Assembly: GCF_900105585.1 (NCBI RefSeq)
Contig: NZ_FNRT01000002.1
Coordinates: 3,410,001 to 3,474,000 of the forward strand
Source: Nocardioides exalbidus
GTDB lineage: Bacteria; Actinomycetota; Actinomycetes; Propionibacteriales; Nocardioidaceae
DNA length: 64,000 nt
Direction of reading: 5' to 3'
Below are positions 1-9,622 of this stretch, one piece after another. Within the stretch, counting starts at the first letter, position 1. Each line of letters opens with the position of its first letter. A program made the translations under genes and the position numbers. The notes beneath the pieces are model-generated. The model was given only the letters and a program-made list of their open reading frames with translations. It did not search any database and was not told the DNA's origin.

Positions 1-62
1 ACGTCCTGGTCAAGCCGGACGAGCTCGATTCCGTGATCGCCACGTTGGAGGGGGGAGCCTGA
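1..62 (+). CDS. ftsK: FtsK/SpoIIIE DNA translocase, C-terminal end (partial)
   Basis: Only the last 19 codons of a gene entering from the left edge are visible; they read VLVKPDELDSVIATLEGGA and then TGA. Actinobacterial FtsK proteins end in a winged-helix gamma domain followed by a similar VLVKPDEL tail. In this phylum ftsK normally precedes the rodZ-like gene that starts here. The stop overlaps the next start as ATGA, so the two genes are translationally coupled. The identification rests on this short tail and on gene order. Confidence 0.65.
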   Translation, partial: VLVKPDELDSVIATLEGGA

Positions 63-1681
63 TGAGCACGATGATCGACGACCACGAGGTCCACGAGGAT
101 GCCGCAGGCCCGGTGCCTGCCGCCGTCCCCGACCACGTGGAGGTACGCCGCCACGCCGGCGTCGCCGCCGGGGTCGGCCTGACCGCCTCGGCGGTCGCCA
201 TCGCCTACTTCGGTCGCGCGACCCAGTCCGGCTCGGCCCTCGACTGGGCCTTCGTCGTGGCGATGGGGCTGCTCGGCGCCTACTGGCTCGTGGGCCTCGT
301 CGACGCGCGCACGCCGCTGCTGGTCGCGGACGCCCAGGGCATCCGGATCCGGCTCGGGCGCACCTGGCGCGGCCTGCCGTGGACCGCGGTGCACCACGTC
401 GAGCACACGCCGCGCCGGGGCCTGCTCCGCGACGGCCGCCTCGTGGTGGTGCCGCACAACCTCGAGCTGATCGAGTCCGAGCTGACCGGTGCGGGCAAGC
501 GCCACACCACCTTCTCCCGGCTGCTGCACGGCGCCCCGTTCGCCGTGCCGCTGGGGCTGTCCACGCGTGTCGTCGGCGCCGGTGACGACCTCACCGGGGC
601 GCTCGGCCGGGTCGCCCGCGACGCCAGCCAGATCGTCGTGCTCGAGCCCACCGTCGAGGACGAGATCACCGAGGACGAGGTCGTCGAGGACGAGGTCGTC
701 GTCGAGGTGCCCGTGGTCGCGAGCCCGACGCCCGCCGCCCTCCGCGAGACCGGTGTGGCGCGGCGTTCGGAGGTCCGCCGCGACTTCGTGCCCGCCGACG
801 ACGCGGACCTCGACGACGAGCCCGTCGGGCGCGAGCTGCGCAGCCCCGGCCGGGTGAGCCTGGTCGAGGAGACCCAGTCGTGGGGCGACCGCGTCCGCGC
901 GATCGCCCGTGCCGGCGAGCCCGTCGAGCCGCTGGTGCTCGACGACTTCGAGGTCGAGCCGGCCGAGGACCCGGTCATCGGGCCGGAGCTCGCCGCGGCC
1001 CGCACCCGGCTCGGACTGACGGTCGACCAGCTCGCCGATCGCACCCGCATCCGTCCCCATGTGATCGAGGCCGTCGAGGTCGACGACTTCGAGCCGTGCG
1101 GTGGCGACTTCTACGCCCGCGGGCACCTGCGCACCCTGGCCCGGGTGCTCGGCATCGACGTGGCCCCGCTGCTGGCGTCGTACGACGAGCGCTACGCCCA
1201 CGCCCCGATCAACCCGCGCCGGGTCTTCGAGGCCGAGCTGGCGACCGGTGCGAACGGTTCGATCCGCGGCACCCGCGGTGGCCCGAACTGGTCGGTCCTC
1301 GTCGCCGTCGTGATGGCGGTGGTGCTCGCCTGGTCGATCGCCCGGCTGGTGATGGACACCCCGCCCGACGTGCGTGGCAACACCCCGGTCCTCAACGGCT
1401 CCGGCGGTCCGCAGGGCACGGGCAACGCCGCGCCCGCCGACCCGGTCGCCGTCGTGGTGACGGCGCCGTCCGGCGGCGCCCAGGTCGTCGTCCGCGACGG
1501 CACGGGCGAGGAGGTCTTCAAGGGCAACCTGGCCGTGGGGCAGACGCGCGAGCTCGAGGCGTCCCCTCCGGTCCGCGTGATGTCCACCGACGGCTCCGTC
1601 ACCGTCTCCCTCGCCGGCGGCGACGCCCGCGCGGTCGGCGAGCCCGGCGTCGCCGGGCAGGGGACCTACGTCGTCGACTGA
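62..1681 (+). CDS. RodZ-like membrane HTH protein (DUF4115) with extra N-terminal membrane region
   Basis: A 539-residue protein. Residues about 304-365 form a Cro/C1-type helix-turn-helix of the RodZ class (PELAAARTRLGLTVDQLADR). A single membrane helix follows at about 411-428 and then an extracytoplasmic DUF4115-like beta domain to the end. This order matches RodZ, the cytoskeleton-linked morphogenesis factor. Unusually, the N-terminus has two further hydrophobic segments (about 33-50 and 61-80), a compact beta-rich stretch (about 83-130) that resembles a bacterial PH domain, and a very acidic linker (about 198-216). The start overlaps the ftsK stop. Gene order ftsK - rodZ-like - rimO - pgsA supports the call; the role in cell shape is inferred from the family. 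Confidence 0.8.
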   Translation: MSTMIDDHEVHEDAAGPVPAAVPDHVEVRRHAGVAAGVGLTASAVAIAYFGRATQSGSALDWAFVVAMGLLGAYWLVGLVDARTPLLVADAQGIRIRLGRTWRGLPWTAVHHVEHTPRRGLLRDGRLVVVPHNLELIESELTGAGKRHTTFSRLLHGAPFAVPLGLSTRVVGAGDDLTGALGRVARDASQIVVLEPTVEDEITEDEVVEDEVVVEVPVVASPTPAALRETGVARRSEVRRDFVPADDADLDDEPVGRELRSPGRVSLVEETQSWGDRVRAIARAGEPVEPLVLDDFEVEPAEDPVIGPELAAARTRLGLTVDQLADRTRIRPHVIEAVEVDDFEPCGGDFYARGHLRTLARVLGIDVAPLLASYDERYAHAPINPRRVFEAELATGANGSIRGTRGGPNWSVLVAVVMAVVLAWSIARLVMDTPPDVRGNTPVLNGSGGPQGTGNAAPADPVAVVVTAPSGGAQVVVRDGTGEEVFKGNLAVGQTRELEASPPVRVMSTDGSVTVSLAGGDARAVGEPGVAGQGTYVVD

Positions 1682-1686
1682 CTCCC

Positions 1687-2103
1687 TCAGCGCCCGACGG
1701 GCACGCAGAGCACCGGGCGGTTGGCCAGGTGCAGCAGCTTGTGGGGCGTGGAGCCGAGGAGCGCGCCGCGGAAGGGGCTGTCGCCCGCGGTGCCGACGAC
1801 GATGACGGTCGCGTCGAGCTCGTCGCCGACCTGCACGAGGGCGTCGGCCGGCTTCGCGTCGACCAGCCGGACGGTGGTCTCGATGCCAGCGTCCTGCGCG
1901 AGCGACAGGGCGCGCGCGGTCGCCGTACGCCCCATCTCCATCAGCGCCTCGCGGTGCACGCGCGCCTCGTCGCCCATCCCGCCGGGTGGCGCGGCACCGT
2001 AGACGAGGACCAGGTCCTCGCCGAACTTGGTCGCCACCTCGATCGCGGCGGCCAGCGCGGCCTCCGACCCGGGGGACTCGTCGTAGCCCAGCAGCACGGT
2101 CAT
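1687..2103 (-). CDS. Universal stress protein (ATP-binding UspA type)
   Basis: A 138-residue single Usp domain. It begins MTVLLGYDESPGSEAAL, the usual first strand with the nucleotide-contacting aspartate. Near the C-terminus it has GTAGDSPFRGALLGS, which fits the G-x2-G-x9-G-S/T ATP-binding signature, so it should be an ATP-binding rather than an ATP-independent Usp. It lies 5 bp downstream of the APC permease on the same strand, so the two form an operon and this protein may regulate or accompany the transporter. A longer in-frame extension upstream lies inside the permease in another frame and was not used. Confidence 0.9.
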   Translation of the reverse strand: MTVLLGYDESPGSEAALAAAIEVATKFGEDLVLVYGAAPPGGMGDEARVHREALMEMGRTATARALSLAQDAGIETTVRLVDAKPADALVQVGDELDATVIVVGTAGDSPFRGALLGSTPHKLLHLANRPVLCVPVGR

Positions 2104-2108
2104 CGTCC

Positions 2109-3656
2109 TCAGCCCTCCAGTCCGTCGGGGTCGGGGCGCGGCGGCTTGAGGCCGTGCACCACGTCGGGGTCCGGCAGCGACGGCCGCTCGGCCCAGTAGG
2201 TGGCGTCGCGCGTGCGCCAGAAGAGCATGAACGCCACGCCGACGAGGAACACCGCGACGCCGATGACCAGCGGTGGCCCGACGCCGAACCACGCCTGTCC
2301 GCTGTAGGAGTTCGCCGGGTCGGACTGGTCGCGCACGGACAGCACGAGCAGCCAGACCAGCATCAGTGCCCCGACCACCGGCCCGACGCCGATGAGCACG
2401 AAGCTGCGCACGCTCTCGGTGAGGTGCTTGCGGTAGTAGATCGCGCACGCCACGCCGGTCAGGGCGTAGTAGAACGCGATCAGGAGCGCGAGCGCGGTGA
2501 GCGAGTCGAAGAGCGCGTTCTCGCTGATGAGGTACATCCCGACGTACCAGGCGATCGCGATCACCGCGACGACCCACGTGCTGACGTCGGGGGTGCGGTG
2601 GCGCGGGTGGATGCGTCCGATGGCGGGCGGGATCGCCGCGCGTCGCGCCATCGACAGCCCGGTGCGGGAGGCCGGGATGATCGTGGTCTGCGTGGAGGCG
2701 ATCGCGGCCGTCGAGACCGACAGCAGCAGGATCCAGCCCCAGCCGCCGAGCACCTCCGTGGCGAGGACGTAGAAGACGAACTCCTCCTCGCCGGCGTTGT
2801 CGGTCAGCCACTGCGTGCCGGCGAACGCGACCACGGCGACCGCCACGGAGACGTACGTCGCCAGCAGCACGACCGTCGACAGCATGGCCGCGCGGCCGGG
2901 GGTCTTGTCGCCGTCCGTCGTCTCCTCGCTCAGGTTGACCGCGGACTCCCAGCCCCAATAGGCGAAGACGCCGAGCAGCAGTCCCGAGCTCAGGGCAGCA
3001 CCGCCCGCACCGAACGGGTTCAGCCAGCCGATCGACGGCGTGAGCTCGTCGAGCGGGCTGTCGCCCCGGGTCGCCCGGACGAGCGCGACGACGGCGAAGA
3101 CCAGCAGGGAGACCACCTGGACGAGGATCAGGAAGTTCTGCAGCTTCGCCGAGACGTCGGTGCCCAGCACGCAGATCCACGTCATCACCAGCACGAGCAC
3201 GATCGCCGCGGGCATCCGGATCCAGGCGTTGTCACCGGCGTCGACCAGCGCATCGCTGCGCACGAGGTCGCCGACGCCGTAGAGCGCGAACCGCACGCCG
3301 ACGTCGGCCAGCGAGCCGACGATCAGGACGCCGGTCATCATGATCGCCCAGCCGCCGAGCCACCCGAACCACGGACCCATCGCGCGGGTCACCCAGCTGA
3401 ACGTCGTGCCGCAGTCGGGGTCGACGCGGTTGAGGTAGAGGAACGCGGCCGCGATGAGCGCCATCGGGACGAACGACGCCAGCAGGATGCCGGGGGCGTT
3501 GACCCCGGCGAGCGCGGTGACGGCGCCGATGATCGCGGCGAGGCTGTAGGCCGGCGAGGTCGAGGCCAGCCCGATGACGAGCGCGTCGGTGAAGCCGATG
3601 GCCCCGGCCTTCAGCCCGCCCTGCTGCGCCTGTGTGACTGATGTGGGATCTGTCAT
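2109..3656 (-). CDS. APC-family amino acid permease
   Basis: A 515-residue integral membrane protein with about 12 hydrophobic segments. After a short cytoplasmic tail, the first helix carries the small-residue-rich APC pattern ([24 protein letters not shown]). It would import amino acids or amines by proton symport; the substrate cannot be told from sequence. It is co-transcribed with the downstream universal stress protein and faces rimO divergently across about 100 bp. Neither gene belongs to the conserved rodZ-rimO-pgsA order, so the pair looks like a local insertion. The start at 3656 is the first in-frame ATG before the hydrophobic region. Confidence 0.88.
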   Translation of the reverse strand: MTDPTSVTQAQQGGLKAGAIGFTDALVIGLASTSPAYSLAAIIGAVTALAGVNAPGILLASFVPMALIAAAFLYLNRVDPDCGTTFSWVTRAMGPWFGWLGGWAIMMTGVLIVGSLADVGVRFALYGVGDLVRSDALVDAGDNAWIRMPAAIVLVLVMTWICVLGTDVSAKLQNFLILVQVVSLLVFAVVALVRATRGDSPLDELTPSIGWLNPFGAGGAALSSGLLLGVFAYWGWESAVNLSEETTDGDKTPGRAAMLSTVVLLATYVSVAVAVVAFAGTQWLTDNAGEEEFVFYVLATEVLGGWGWILLLSVSTAAIASTQTTIIPASRTGLSMARRAAIPPAIGRIHPRHRTPDVSTWVVAVIAIAWYVGMYLISENALFDSLTALALLIAFYYALTGVACAIYYRKHLTESVRSFVLIGVGPVVGALMLVWLLVLSVRDQSDPANSYSGQAWFGVGPPLVIGVAVFLVGVAFMLFWRTRDATYWAERPSLPDPDVVHGLKPPRPDPDGLEG

Positions 3657-3759
3657 GGGATCTCCGCTCCCCGGTCCCGAATGTCTACCGGAGGAGGGCG
3701 CCGTCGCGGAAGGCCAGAATGGGGGAAGTGGACGCCCGAACCGGCATACTCACAGTGCG

Positions 3760-5262
3760 ATGACCACCACTGAACACGAGCCCCTGACCGCCGCGGCCCC
3801 GCTGCAGGTCGCCGTCGTCACCCTCGGCTGCGCACGCAACGAGGTCGACTCCGAGGAGCTGGCCGGTCGGCTCGAGGCGGGTGGCTTCGTGCTCGTCGCC
3901 GACCCGGAGGACGCCGACACCGTCGTGGTCAACACCTGCGGCTTCGTCGAGGCGGCGAAGAAGGACTCCGTCGACACGCTGCTCGAGGCGGCCGACCTCA
4001 AGGCGTCGGCCGGGCACGGTGGCAAGGCGCAGGCCGTCGTCGCGGTGGGCTGCCTGGCCGAGCGCTACGGCAAGGACCTCGCCGAGTCGCTGCCCGAGGC
4101 AGACGCGGTCCTCGGCTTCGACGACTACCCCGACATCGCCTCCAAGCTCCGCGCGATCGTGGCGGGGGAGGTGCACCACCCCCACACGCCGTCGGACCGG
4201 CGCCTGCTGCTCCCGATCTCTCCCGTCGACCGCGACGCCTCGACCATCTCGGTGCCGGGGCACGACGTGCAGGCCGACACCTCCGAGATCGGCGCCGGTG
4301 CGCCCGCGACGGGACCCCGCGCCGTACGCCGTCGCCTCGACTCCGGCCCGATGGCCCCGCTGAAGCTCGCGAGCGGCTGCGACCGCCGCTGCACCTTCTG
4401 CGCGATCCCGGCCTTCCGCGGCTCCTTCGTCAGCCGTCGCCCGAGCGACGTGGTGCACGAGGCCGCGTGGCTGGCCACGCAGGGCGTCAAGGAGCTCTTC
4501 CTCGTCAGCGAGAACTCGACGTCCTACGGCAAGGACCTCGGTGACCTGCGCCTCCTCGAGACGATGCTCCCGGAGCTCGCCGCGATCGACGGGATCGAGC
4601 GCGTCCGCGTCTCCTACCTCCAGCCGGCCGAGACCCGACCGGGCCTGATCGAGGCCATCGCCTCGACGCCGGGCGTCGTGCCCTACTTCGACCTCTCCTT
4701 CCAGCACGCCAGCGCCACGGTGCTGCGACGCATGCGCCGCTTCGGCGACCCGGAGAGCTTCCTCGGCCTGCTCTCCACCATCCGCGGCCTGGCCCCGCTG
4801 GCCGGGGTGCGGTCCAACGTCATCGTCGGCTTCCCGGGCGAGACCGAGGACGAGCTCCAGGAGCTCTGCGACTTCCTCGAGGCCGCTCGCATGGACGTCA
4901 CCGGTGTCTTCGGCTACTCCGACGAGGACGGCACCGAGGCGGCCGGCTTCGCCGACGACCTCAAGCTCGACGAGGACGAGATCCGCGCCCGCACCGAGCA
5001 CGTGACCGCGCTCGTCGAGGAGCTCAACGCCCAGCGGGCCGAGGAGCGCATCGGCGAGGAGGTCGTCGTGCTCGTCGAGTCCGTGACCGACGCCGACGAC
5101 AACGGCGCGGTCGAGGGCCGCGCGGCCCACCAGGGCCCGGAGGTCGACGGTACGACGCTCGTGCTGGGCGCCGACGACGCGCAGGTCGGCGACCTGCTGA
5201 CCGCCACCGTCACCGGCACGGACGGCGTGGACCTGGTCGCCACGATCGAGGGCGCCCGATGA
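3760..5262 (+). CDS. rimO: Ribosomal protein S12 methylthiotransferase RimO
   Basis: A 500-residue radical-SAM methylthiotransferase that adds a methylthio group to an aspartate of ribosomal protein S12. The N-terminal MTTase domain begins [18 protein letters not shown], with three cysteines for the second cluster (C24, about C60 and about C99). The radical-SAM cluster motif CDRRCTFC spans C207-C214, and a TRAM domain forms the last ~75 residues. It is somewhat longer than E. coli RimO because of a loop between the two domains, common in Actinobacteria. The start at 3760 was chosen over an upstream frame extension at 3574, which lacks homology and overlaps the divergent permease. It overlaps pgsA by 4 bp. 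Confidence 0.97.
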   Translation: MTTTEHEPLTAAAPLQVAVVTLGCARNEVDSEELAGRLEAGGFVLVADPEDADTVVVNTCGFVEAAKKDSVDTLLEAADLKASAGHGGKAQAVVAVGCLAERYGKDLAESLPEADAVLGFDDYPDIASKLRAIVAGEVHHPHTPSDRRLLLPISPVDRDASTISVPGHDVQADTSEIGAGAPATGPRAVRRRLDSGPMAPLKLASGCDRRCTFCAIPAFRGSFVSRRPSDVVHEAAWLATQGVKELFLVSENSTSYGKDLGDLRLLETMLPELAAIDGIERVRVSYLQPAETRPGLIEAIASTPGVVPYFDLSFQHASATVLRRMRRFGDPESFLGLLSTIRGLAPLAGVRSNVIVGFPGETEDELQELCDFLEAARMDVTGVFGYSDEDGTEAAGFADDLKLDEDEIRARTEHVTALVEELNAQRAEERIGEEVVVLVESVTDADDNGAVEGRAAHQGPEVDGTTLVLGADDAQVGDLLTATVTGTDGVDLVATIEGAR

Positions 5263-5903
5263 GCACCGACCCCACGACCGGACAGCAGCAGGCGTCGAAC
5301 TTCAACATCGCCAACGTCCTCACGACGTTGCGGATCGTGCTCGTCCCGTTCTTCGGCTGGGCGCTGCTCGTCGACGACGGCACCTCGACCACGTGGCGCT
5401 GGGTGGCATTCGTGATCTTCGCGGTCGCGATGATCACCGACAAGATCGACGGCGACCTGGCCCGCAAGCACGACCTCATCACCGACTTCGGCAAGATCGC
5501 CGACCCGATCGCCGACAAGGCGATCACCGGCATGGCCTTCATCGGCCTCTCGATCGTCGGCGACATCTGGTGGTGGGTCACGATCGTGGTGCTGCTGCGC
5601 GAGTGGAGCGTCACCCTGCTGCGGCTGTCGGTCCTCAAGGACGTCGTCATCGCCGCCGCCCAGAGCGGCAAGATCAAGACCGTGCTGCAGGCCTTCGCGC
5701 TCGCCGGGCTGATCTGGCCGCTGCCGCACGGCGACGCCCACGGCGGGGCCTTCGACTTCTGGCCCGGTCCGACGGGCGAGGTGCTGTTCTACCTGGCACA
5801 GGTGATGCTCGCCGCTGCCGTGGCGATGACGCTGTGGTCGGGCTACGAGTTCTTCCGCGACGTGTGGAAGCAGCGGCGCGGGACCAGCTCCCCGGCTGCC
5901 TGA
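5259..5903 (+). CDS. pgsA: CDP-diacylglycerol--glycerol-3-phosphate 3-phosphatidyltransferase
   Basis: A 214-residue membrane protein that makes phosphatidylglycerol phosphate, the first committed step of phosphatidylglycerol and cardiolipin synthesis. The CDP-alcohol phosphotransferase signature D-x2-DG-x2-AR-x8-G-x3-D-x3-D is complete from residue 61 (DKIDGDLAR, then G, D and D at the right spacings). Hydrophobic helices flank it. The ATG overlaps the rimO stop (ATGA), so it is translationally coupled. In most actinobacteria the next gene is cinA; here cinA lies 13 kb away. Confidence 0.95.
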   Translation: MSTDPTTGQQQASNFNIANVLTTLRIVLVPFFGWALLVDDGTSTTWRWVAFVIFAVAMITDKIDGDLARKHDLITDFGKIADPIADKAITGMAFIGLSIVGDIWWWVTIVVLLREWSVTLLRLSVLKDVVIAAAQSGKIKTVLQAFALAGLIWPLPHGDAHGGAFDFWPGPTGEVLFYLAQVMLAAAVAMTLWSGYEFFRDVWKQRRGTSSPAA

Positions 5904-6044
5904 GCGTCGCCGTCACGTCGTGACAGGACGGGCGGCGATCTTTTGGCAACGTTCGCGGAACAAGTAGCCCCACGGCGGTCGCCAAGTGTCGGTGGCGTGG
6001 GTCAGGATGCGCGAGACACATCCACCCGCACACTCGGAGCACAC

Positions 6045-9000
6045 ATGCGCACATCCGCGCCCCTCTCGCCGCGTCGGCTCGCGGCAGGCGTCGGCCTGGC
6101 CGTCCTGGCTGCCGGTCTGACGCCCCTCGCGGCACAGGCCAACCCGGCCGGCACGGGCCTCGTCATCAACGAGGTCTACGGCGGTGGTGGCAACACCGGT
6201 GCCGCCTTCACCAACGACTTCATCGAGCTCCACAACCCCAGCTCCGTGCCGATCTCGGTCGGCGGGCTGAGCCTCCAGTACCGTTCGGCGGCCCCGTCGA
6301 CCGGGACCCCGGGTGCGTCCAGCGTGTTCGCCCTCCCCGCCAAGACCATCGCGCCCGGCGGTTACTTCCTCGTCCAGGCCGCGCCGGGCGCGACCGTCAC
6401 CGACAAGCCACTTCCCGTGACCCCCGACGCCGCAACGACCGGGACGAACCTCAGCCTGTCCGGAACGGGCGGCCAGATCTACCTCGTCGACGGCACCGCG
6501 CCGCTCGACCCGGGCACCGGCACCATCTCGAACGCCGCCGTGATCGACTTCGTGGGCTGGGGGACGTCGACCACGAGCTACGAGGGTGCTGTCATCGCGC
6601 CGGCCACCCGCAACTCCGCGCCCGCGACCGCCAACGGCACCTCGATCTCGCGGAAGACCGCCGGCACGCCCGCGGTCGTCGTCGACACCGACTCCAACGC
6701 TGCCGACTTCGACGCCGCCACCACGCCGAGCCCCACGAGCACCACGGTCGCCGGACCGCTGGCCGCCACCGACCCGGGCGCCAGGACCGGGCAGGCAGGC
6801 GTCGCGATCACCCCGTTCACCCTCGCCGCGACCGGCGGCACGACGCCCTACGCCTGGACCGCTTCCGGCCTTCCCGCCGGCGTGACGGTCGCCGGCAACG
6901 GCGCGGTCTCCGGCACGCCCACGCAGGACGGATCCTTCGAGGTCACCGCGACGGTGACCGACTCGGCCACGCCGACCGCGGCGACCGACGACGTGACCTT
7001 CACCATGACCATCACGCCGGAGGCGTCGCTCATCCCGATCTCCGCTGTGCAAGGCACCGGGGCCGTGTCGCCGCTGGTCGGCCAGAAGGTGATCACGCGC
7101 GGCGTCGTCACCGCTGCCTACCCGTCCGGAGGGTTCTTCGGCTTCTACGTCCAGACGCCGGGCACCGGATCGGCCAACATCGACCTCGCCACGCACACCG
7201 CGTCCGACGCCGTCTTCGTGCGCCAGACCTCCGGCTCCGTGTCGACCGCCGTCGGCAGCTACGTCCAGGTGACCGGCACCGTGACCGAGTTCGCGGGCGC
7301 GACGCAGGTCGAGGTCGTCCCCGGCGACATCGAGGTGCTGCCGGGGACTCCTGCCCCCGTCACCACCACGACCACGGCCACCTGGCCACGCTCCGCGGCG
7401 CAGAAGGAGTCGCTCGAGGGGATGCGTTACCGCCCCACCGGTGACTTCACGGTCAGCAACACCTTCTCGACCAACAACTTCGGTGAGGTCGGCCTCGCAG
7501 CCGGCACCACCCCGCTGATCCAGCGCACCGAGGTGGAGCTGCCGGGTCCGGCCGCGTCCAGTGCGGTCGAGGCCGACAACGCGGCACGCGCGATCGTGCT
7601 GGACGACGGTGCGTCGACGAACTTCCTCCTGACGGGCAACGCGACCGAGTGCAACCCGCGCCCGACCGGCTGCCTGCTCAACGGCAACCTGACGCCGCCC
7701 TACATCTCGACGACCGCGCCGGTCATCGTGGGCGCGAGGGCGAGCTTCACCAGCGACGTGATCTTCACCCAGGGTGGTTCGCCCAGTGCGCCCACCTACC
7801 GCTTCCAGCCCCTGTCGACCGTCGTCGGTCCGGCCAACGCCGGCAGCCCGGCGACCTTCGAGGACACGCGCACCGCGGCGCCCGACAAGGCCCTGATCAA
7901 CAAGCGTGGGACCGCCGACCTCAAGGTGGCGTCGTTCAACGTCCTCAACTACTTCACCACCCTCGGGGACGCCAACGACGACAACATCGGTGACGGCGGG
8001 TGCACGCCGTTCCGCGACCGTTTCGACGACGGCAACACCGTCAACGGCGGCTGCGACCAGCGCGGCGCCTGGGACCCCCAGGACTTCGAGCGCCAGCAGT
8101 CCAAGATCGTCGCAGCGATCAACGCGCTCGACGCCGACGTGGTCGGGCTGATGGAGATCGAGAACTCCAAGACCCTCGGTGAGACGCCCGACGAGGCCAC
8201 CAACAGCCTGGTCGCCGCGCTCAACGCGGCTGCCGGTGCCGGCACCTGGGCCGCCAACCCGTCGTCCACCGAGCTCCCGGCCGACGGGATGGACGTGATC
8301 ACCAACGCGATCATCTACAAGCCCGCGAAGGTCGACCGGGTCGGTGAGGCTCGTGCCCTCGGCACGTTGAGCGACGCCGGCGAGGCGTTCGACAACGCGC
8401 GCGAGCCGCTCGGGCAGGTCTTCAGGTCCGACGCGGGAGGCGATCCCTTCCTGTTCGTCGTCAACCACTTCAAGTCCAAGGGCTCGGCCGGACCCAACCC
8501 GGGAGACGCCGACTCCGGCGACGGCCAGAGCGCGTCCAACGGATCGCGCAAGCTCCAGGCCACCGCGCTGCGCGACTGGGTGGCCGGTCTGCAGACCTCG
8601 ACCGGCGTGCAGTCCGTGGTGCTCGCGGGGGACTTCAACTCCTACACGATGGAGGACCCGCTCCGGATCCTCTACGACGCCGGCTACGCCGACGTCGAGA
8701 AGGAGTTCGGCAACGGCAAGTACTCCTACTCGTTCTCCGGGCTGTCGGGGTCGCTCGACCACATCCTCGTCAACCGGGCGGCGCTCGCCCGGTCGACCGG
8801 CACGGACACGTGGAACATCAACGGCGGCGAGTCCCTCGCCCTGGAGTACAGCCGCTGGAACTACCACGCCACCGACTTCCACGCCGCCGGGCCCTACCGC
8901 TCCTCCGACCACGACCCAGTCGTGCTGGGGCTGACCAAGGCCGCGCCGCTCGTGGCGACGACGGTGTCGGCCACGTCGGAGAAGATCCGCTACGGCAAGG

Positions 9001-9512
9001 CCGGCTCGGTGGCGGTCGCGGTCGCCCCGGCCGGCGCCACCGGCAAGGTCACCGTCTCACTGGGCTCGCGCCAGCTCGGGTCGGCGACGCTCGCATCGGG
9101 CAAGGCCACGGTCGTGCTCGCGAAGAAGTCGCTCCCGGTCGGCACCCACAGGCTGACCGTGACCTACGCCGGCGACTCCGGCCACCAGGCCGCGACAGGC
9201 ATCGTGAGCGTCGTGGTGCGCAAGGCGCGAGCGACGGTCGAGGCAAAGCTGCGCCCGATGAAGGTCGTCGCTCGCAAGACCCGGGCCCGCGTCAAGGTCG
9301 ACGTGCGGGCGGACGGCTTCCGCCCGACCGGCAAGGTCACCGTGACCGTCGCCGGGCGCACCTACCGCGCCACCCTCACGAAGGGCAGGGCGACGGTCCG
9401 GCTGAAGAAGTTCGACCGGCCCGGCAAGCGTCGCGTCAAGGTGTCCTACGCCGGTGACGGCACGACCCTCGACGCCAAGACCTGGATCACCTTCACGGTC
9501 ACCCGCCGGTGA
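6045..9512 (+). CDS. ExeM/NucH-family secreted endonuclease with lamin-tail domain
   Basis: A 1155-residue secreted nuclease. It has a Sec signal peptide (residues about 1-31, ending AAQA), a lamin-tail domain (about 33-195, GLVINEVYGGGG), a putative Ig domain (about 240-325), an OB-fold segment (about 328-440, starting ISAVQG), an endonuclease/exonuclease/phosphatase catalytic domain (about 625-965) and C-terminal Ig-like repeats. All catalytic motifs are present: SFNVLNYF, MEIEN, VVNHFKSKG, GDFNSY, GSLDH and SSDHDP. ExeM and NucH proteins degrade extracellular DNA. The last ~95 residues are very rich in Lys and Arg. The ATG at 6045 directly precedes the signal peptide; an in-frame extension to 5943 was rejected. 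A strong terminator follows. Confidence 0.92.
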   Translation: MRTSAPLSPRRLAAGVGLAVLAAGLTPLAAQANPAGTGLVINEVYGGGGNTGAAFTNDFIELHNPSSVPISVGGLSLQYRSAAPSTGTPGASSVFALPAKTIAPGGYFLVQAAPGATVTDKPLPVTPDAATTGTNLSLSGTGGQIYLVDGTAPLDPGTGTISNAAVIDFVGWGTSTTSYEGAVIAPATRNSAPATANGTSISRKTAGTPAVVVDTDSNAADFDAATTPSPTSTTVAGPLAATDPGARTGQAGVAITPFTLAATGGTTPYAWTASGLPAGVTVAGNGAVSGTPTQDGSFEVTATVTDSATPTAATDDVTFTMTITPEASLIPISAVQGTGAVSPLVGQKVITRGVVTAAYPSGGFFGFYVQTPGTGSANIDLATHTASDAVFVRQTSGSVSTAVGSYVQVTGTVTEFAGATQVEVVPGDIEVLPGTPAPVTTTTTATWPRSAAQKESLEGMRYRPTGDFTVSNTFSTNNFGEVGLAAGTTPLIQRTEVELPGPAASSAVEADNAARAIVLDDGASTNFLLTGNATECNPRPTGCLLNGNLTPPYISTTAPVIVGARASFTSDVIFTQGGSPSAPTYRFQPLSTVVGPANAGSPATFEDTRTAAPDKALINKRGTADLKVASFNVLNYFTTLGDANDDNIGDGGCTPFRDRFDDGNTVNGGCDQRGAWDPQDFERQQSKIVAAINALDADVVGLMEIENSKTLGETPDEATNSLVAALNAAAGAGTWAANPSSTELPADGMDVITNAIIYKPAKVDRVGEARALGTLSDAGEAFDNAREPLGQVFRSDAGGDPFLFVVNHFKSKGSAGPNPGDADSGDGQSASNGSRKLQATALRDWVAGLQTSTGVQSVVLAGDFNSYTMEDPLRILYDAGYADVEKEFGNGKYSYSFSGLSGSLDHILVNRAALARSTGTDTWNINGGESLALEYSRWNYHATDFHAAGPYRSSDHDPVVLGLTKAAPLVATTVSATSEKIRYGKAGSVAVAVAPAGATGKVTVSLGSRQLGSATLASGKATVVLAKKSLPVGTHRLTVTYAGDSGHQAATGIVSVVVRKARATVEAKLRPMKVVARKTRARVKVDVRADGFRPTGKVTVTVAGRTYRATLTKGRATVRLKKFDRPGKRRVKVSYAGDGTTLDAKTWITFTVTRR

Positions 9513-9519
9513 AGGACCC

Positions 9520-9553
9520 GGTGCGCGACCCCGCCAACGTGGGGTCGCGCACC
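9520..9553 (+). terminator. Hairpin terminator after the ExeM-type nuclease
   Basis: A perfect 13-bp stem (arms 9520-9532 and 9541-9553, core GTGCGCGACCCC / GGGGTCGCGCAC) with an 8-nt loop, starting 7 bp after the stop codon. There is no T-run, as is usual for actinobacterial terminators. It suggests the downstream nucleotidase gene has its own promoter. Confidence 0.8.
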
Positions 9554-9622
9554 CGCAGAGCCCGACACCCCCACCGGGTTAGGGTGACGCGACTCGCACG
9601 CACTCAACCGAAAGGCCACCTC

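Noticed and set aside
5951..5961. GTTCGCGGAAC as a PHO box for the first nuclease gene
   Set aside because: It is a single palindromic unit without 11-bp direct repeats; not enough to call.
9509..9622. Upstream in-frame start for the 5'-nucleotidase overlapping the previous stop
   Set aside because: It would put a 13-bp terminator hairpin inside the coding region and bury the signal peptide; GTG 9623 has a ribosome binding site.
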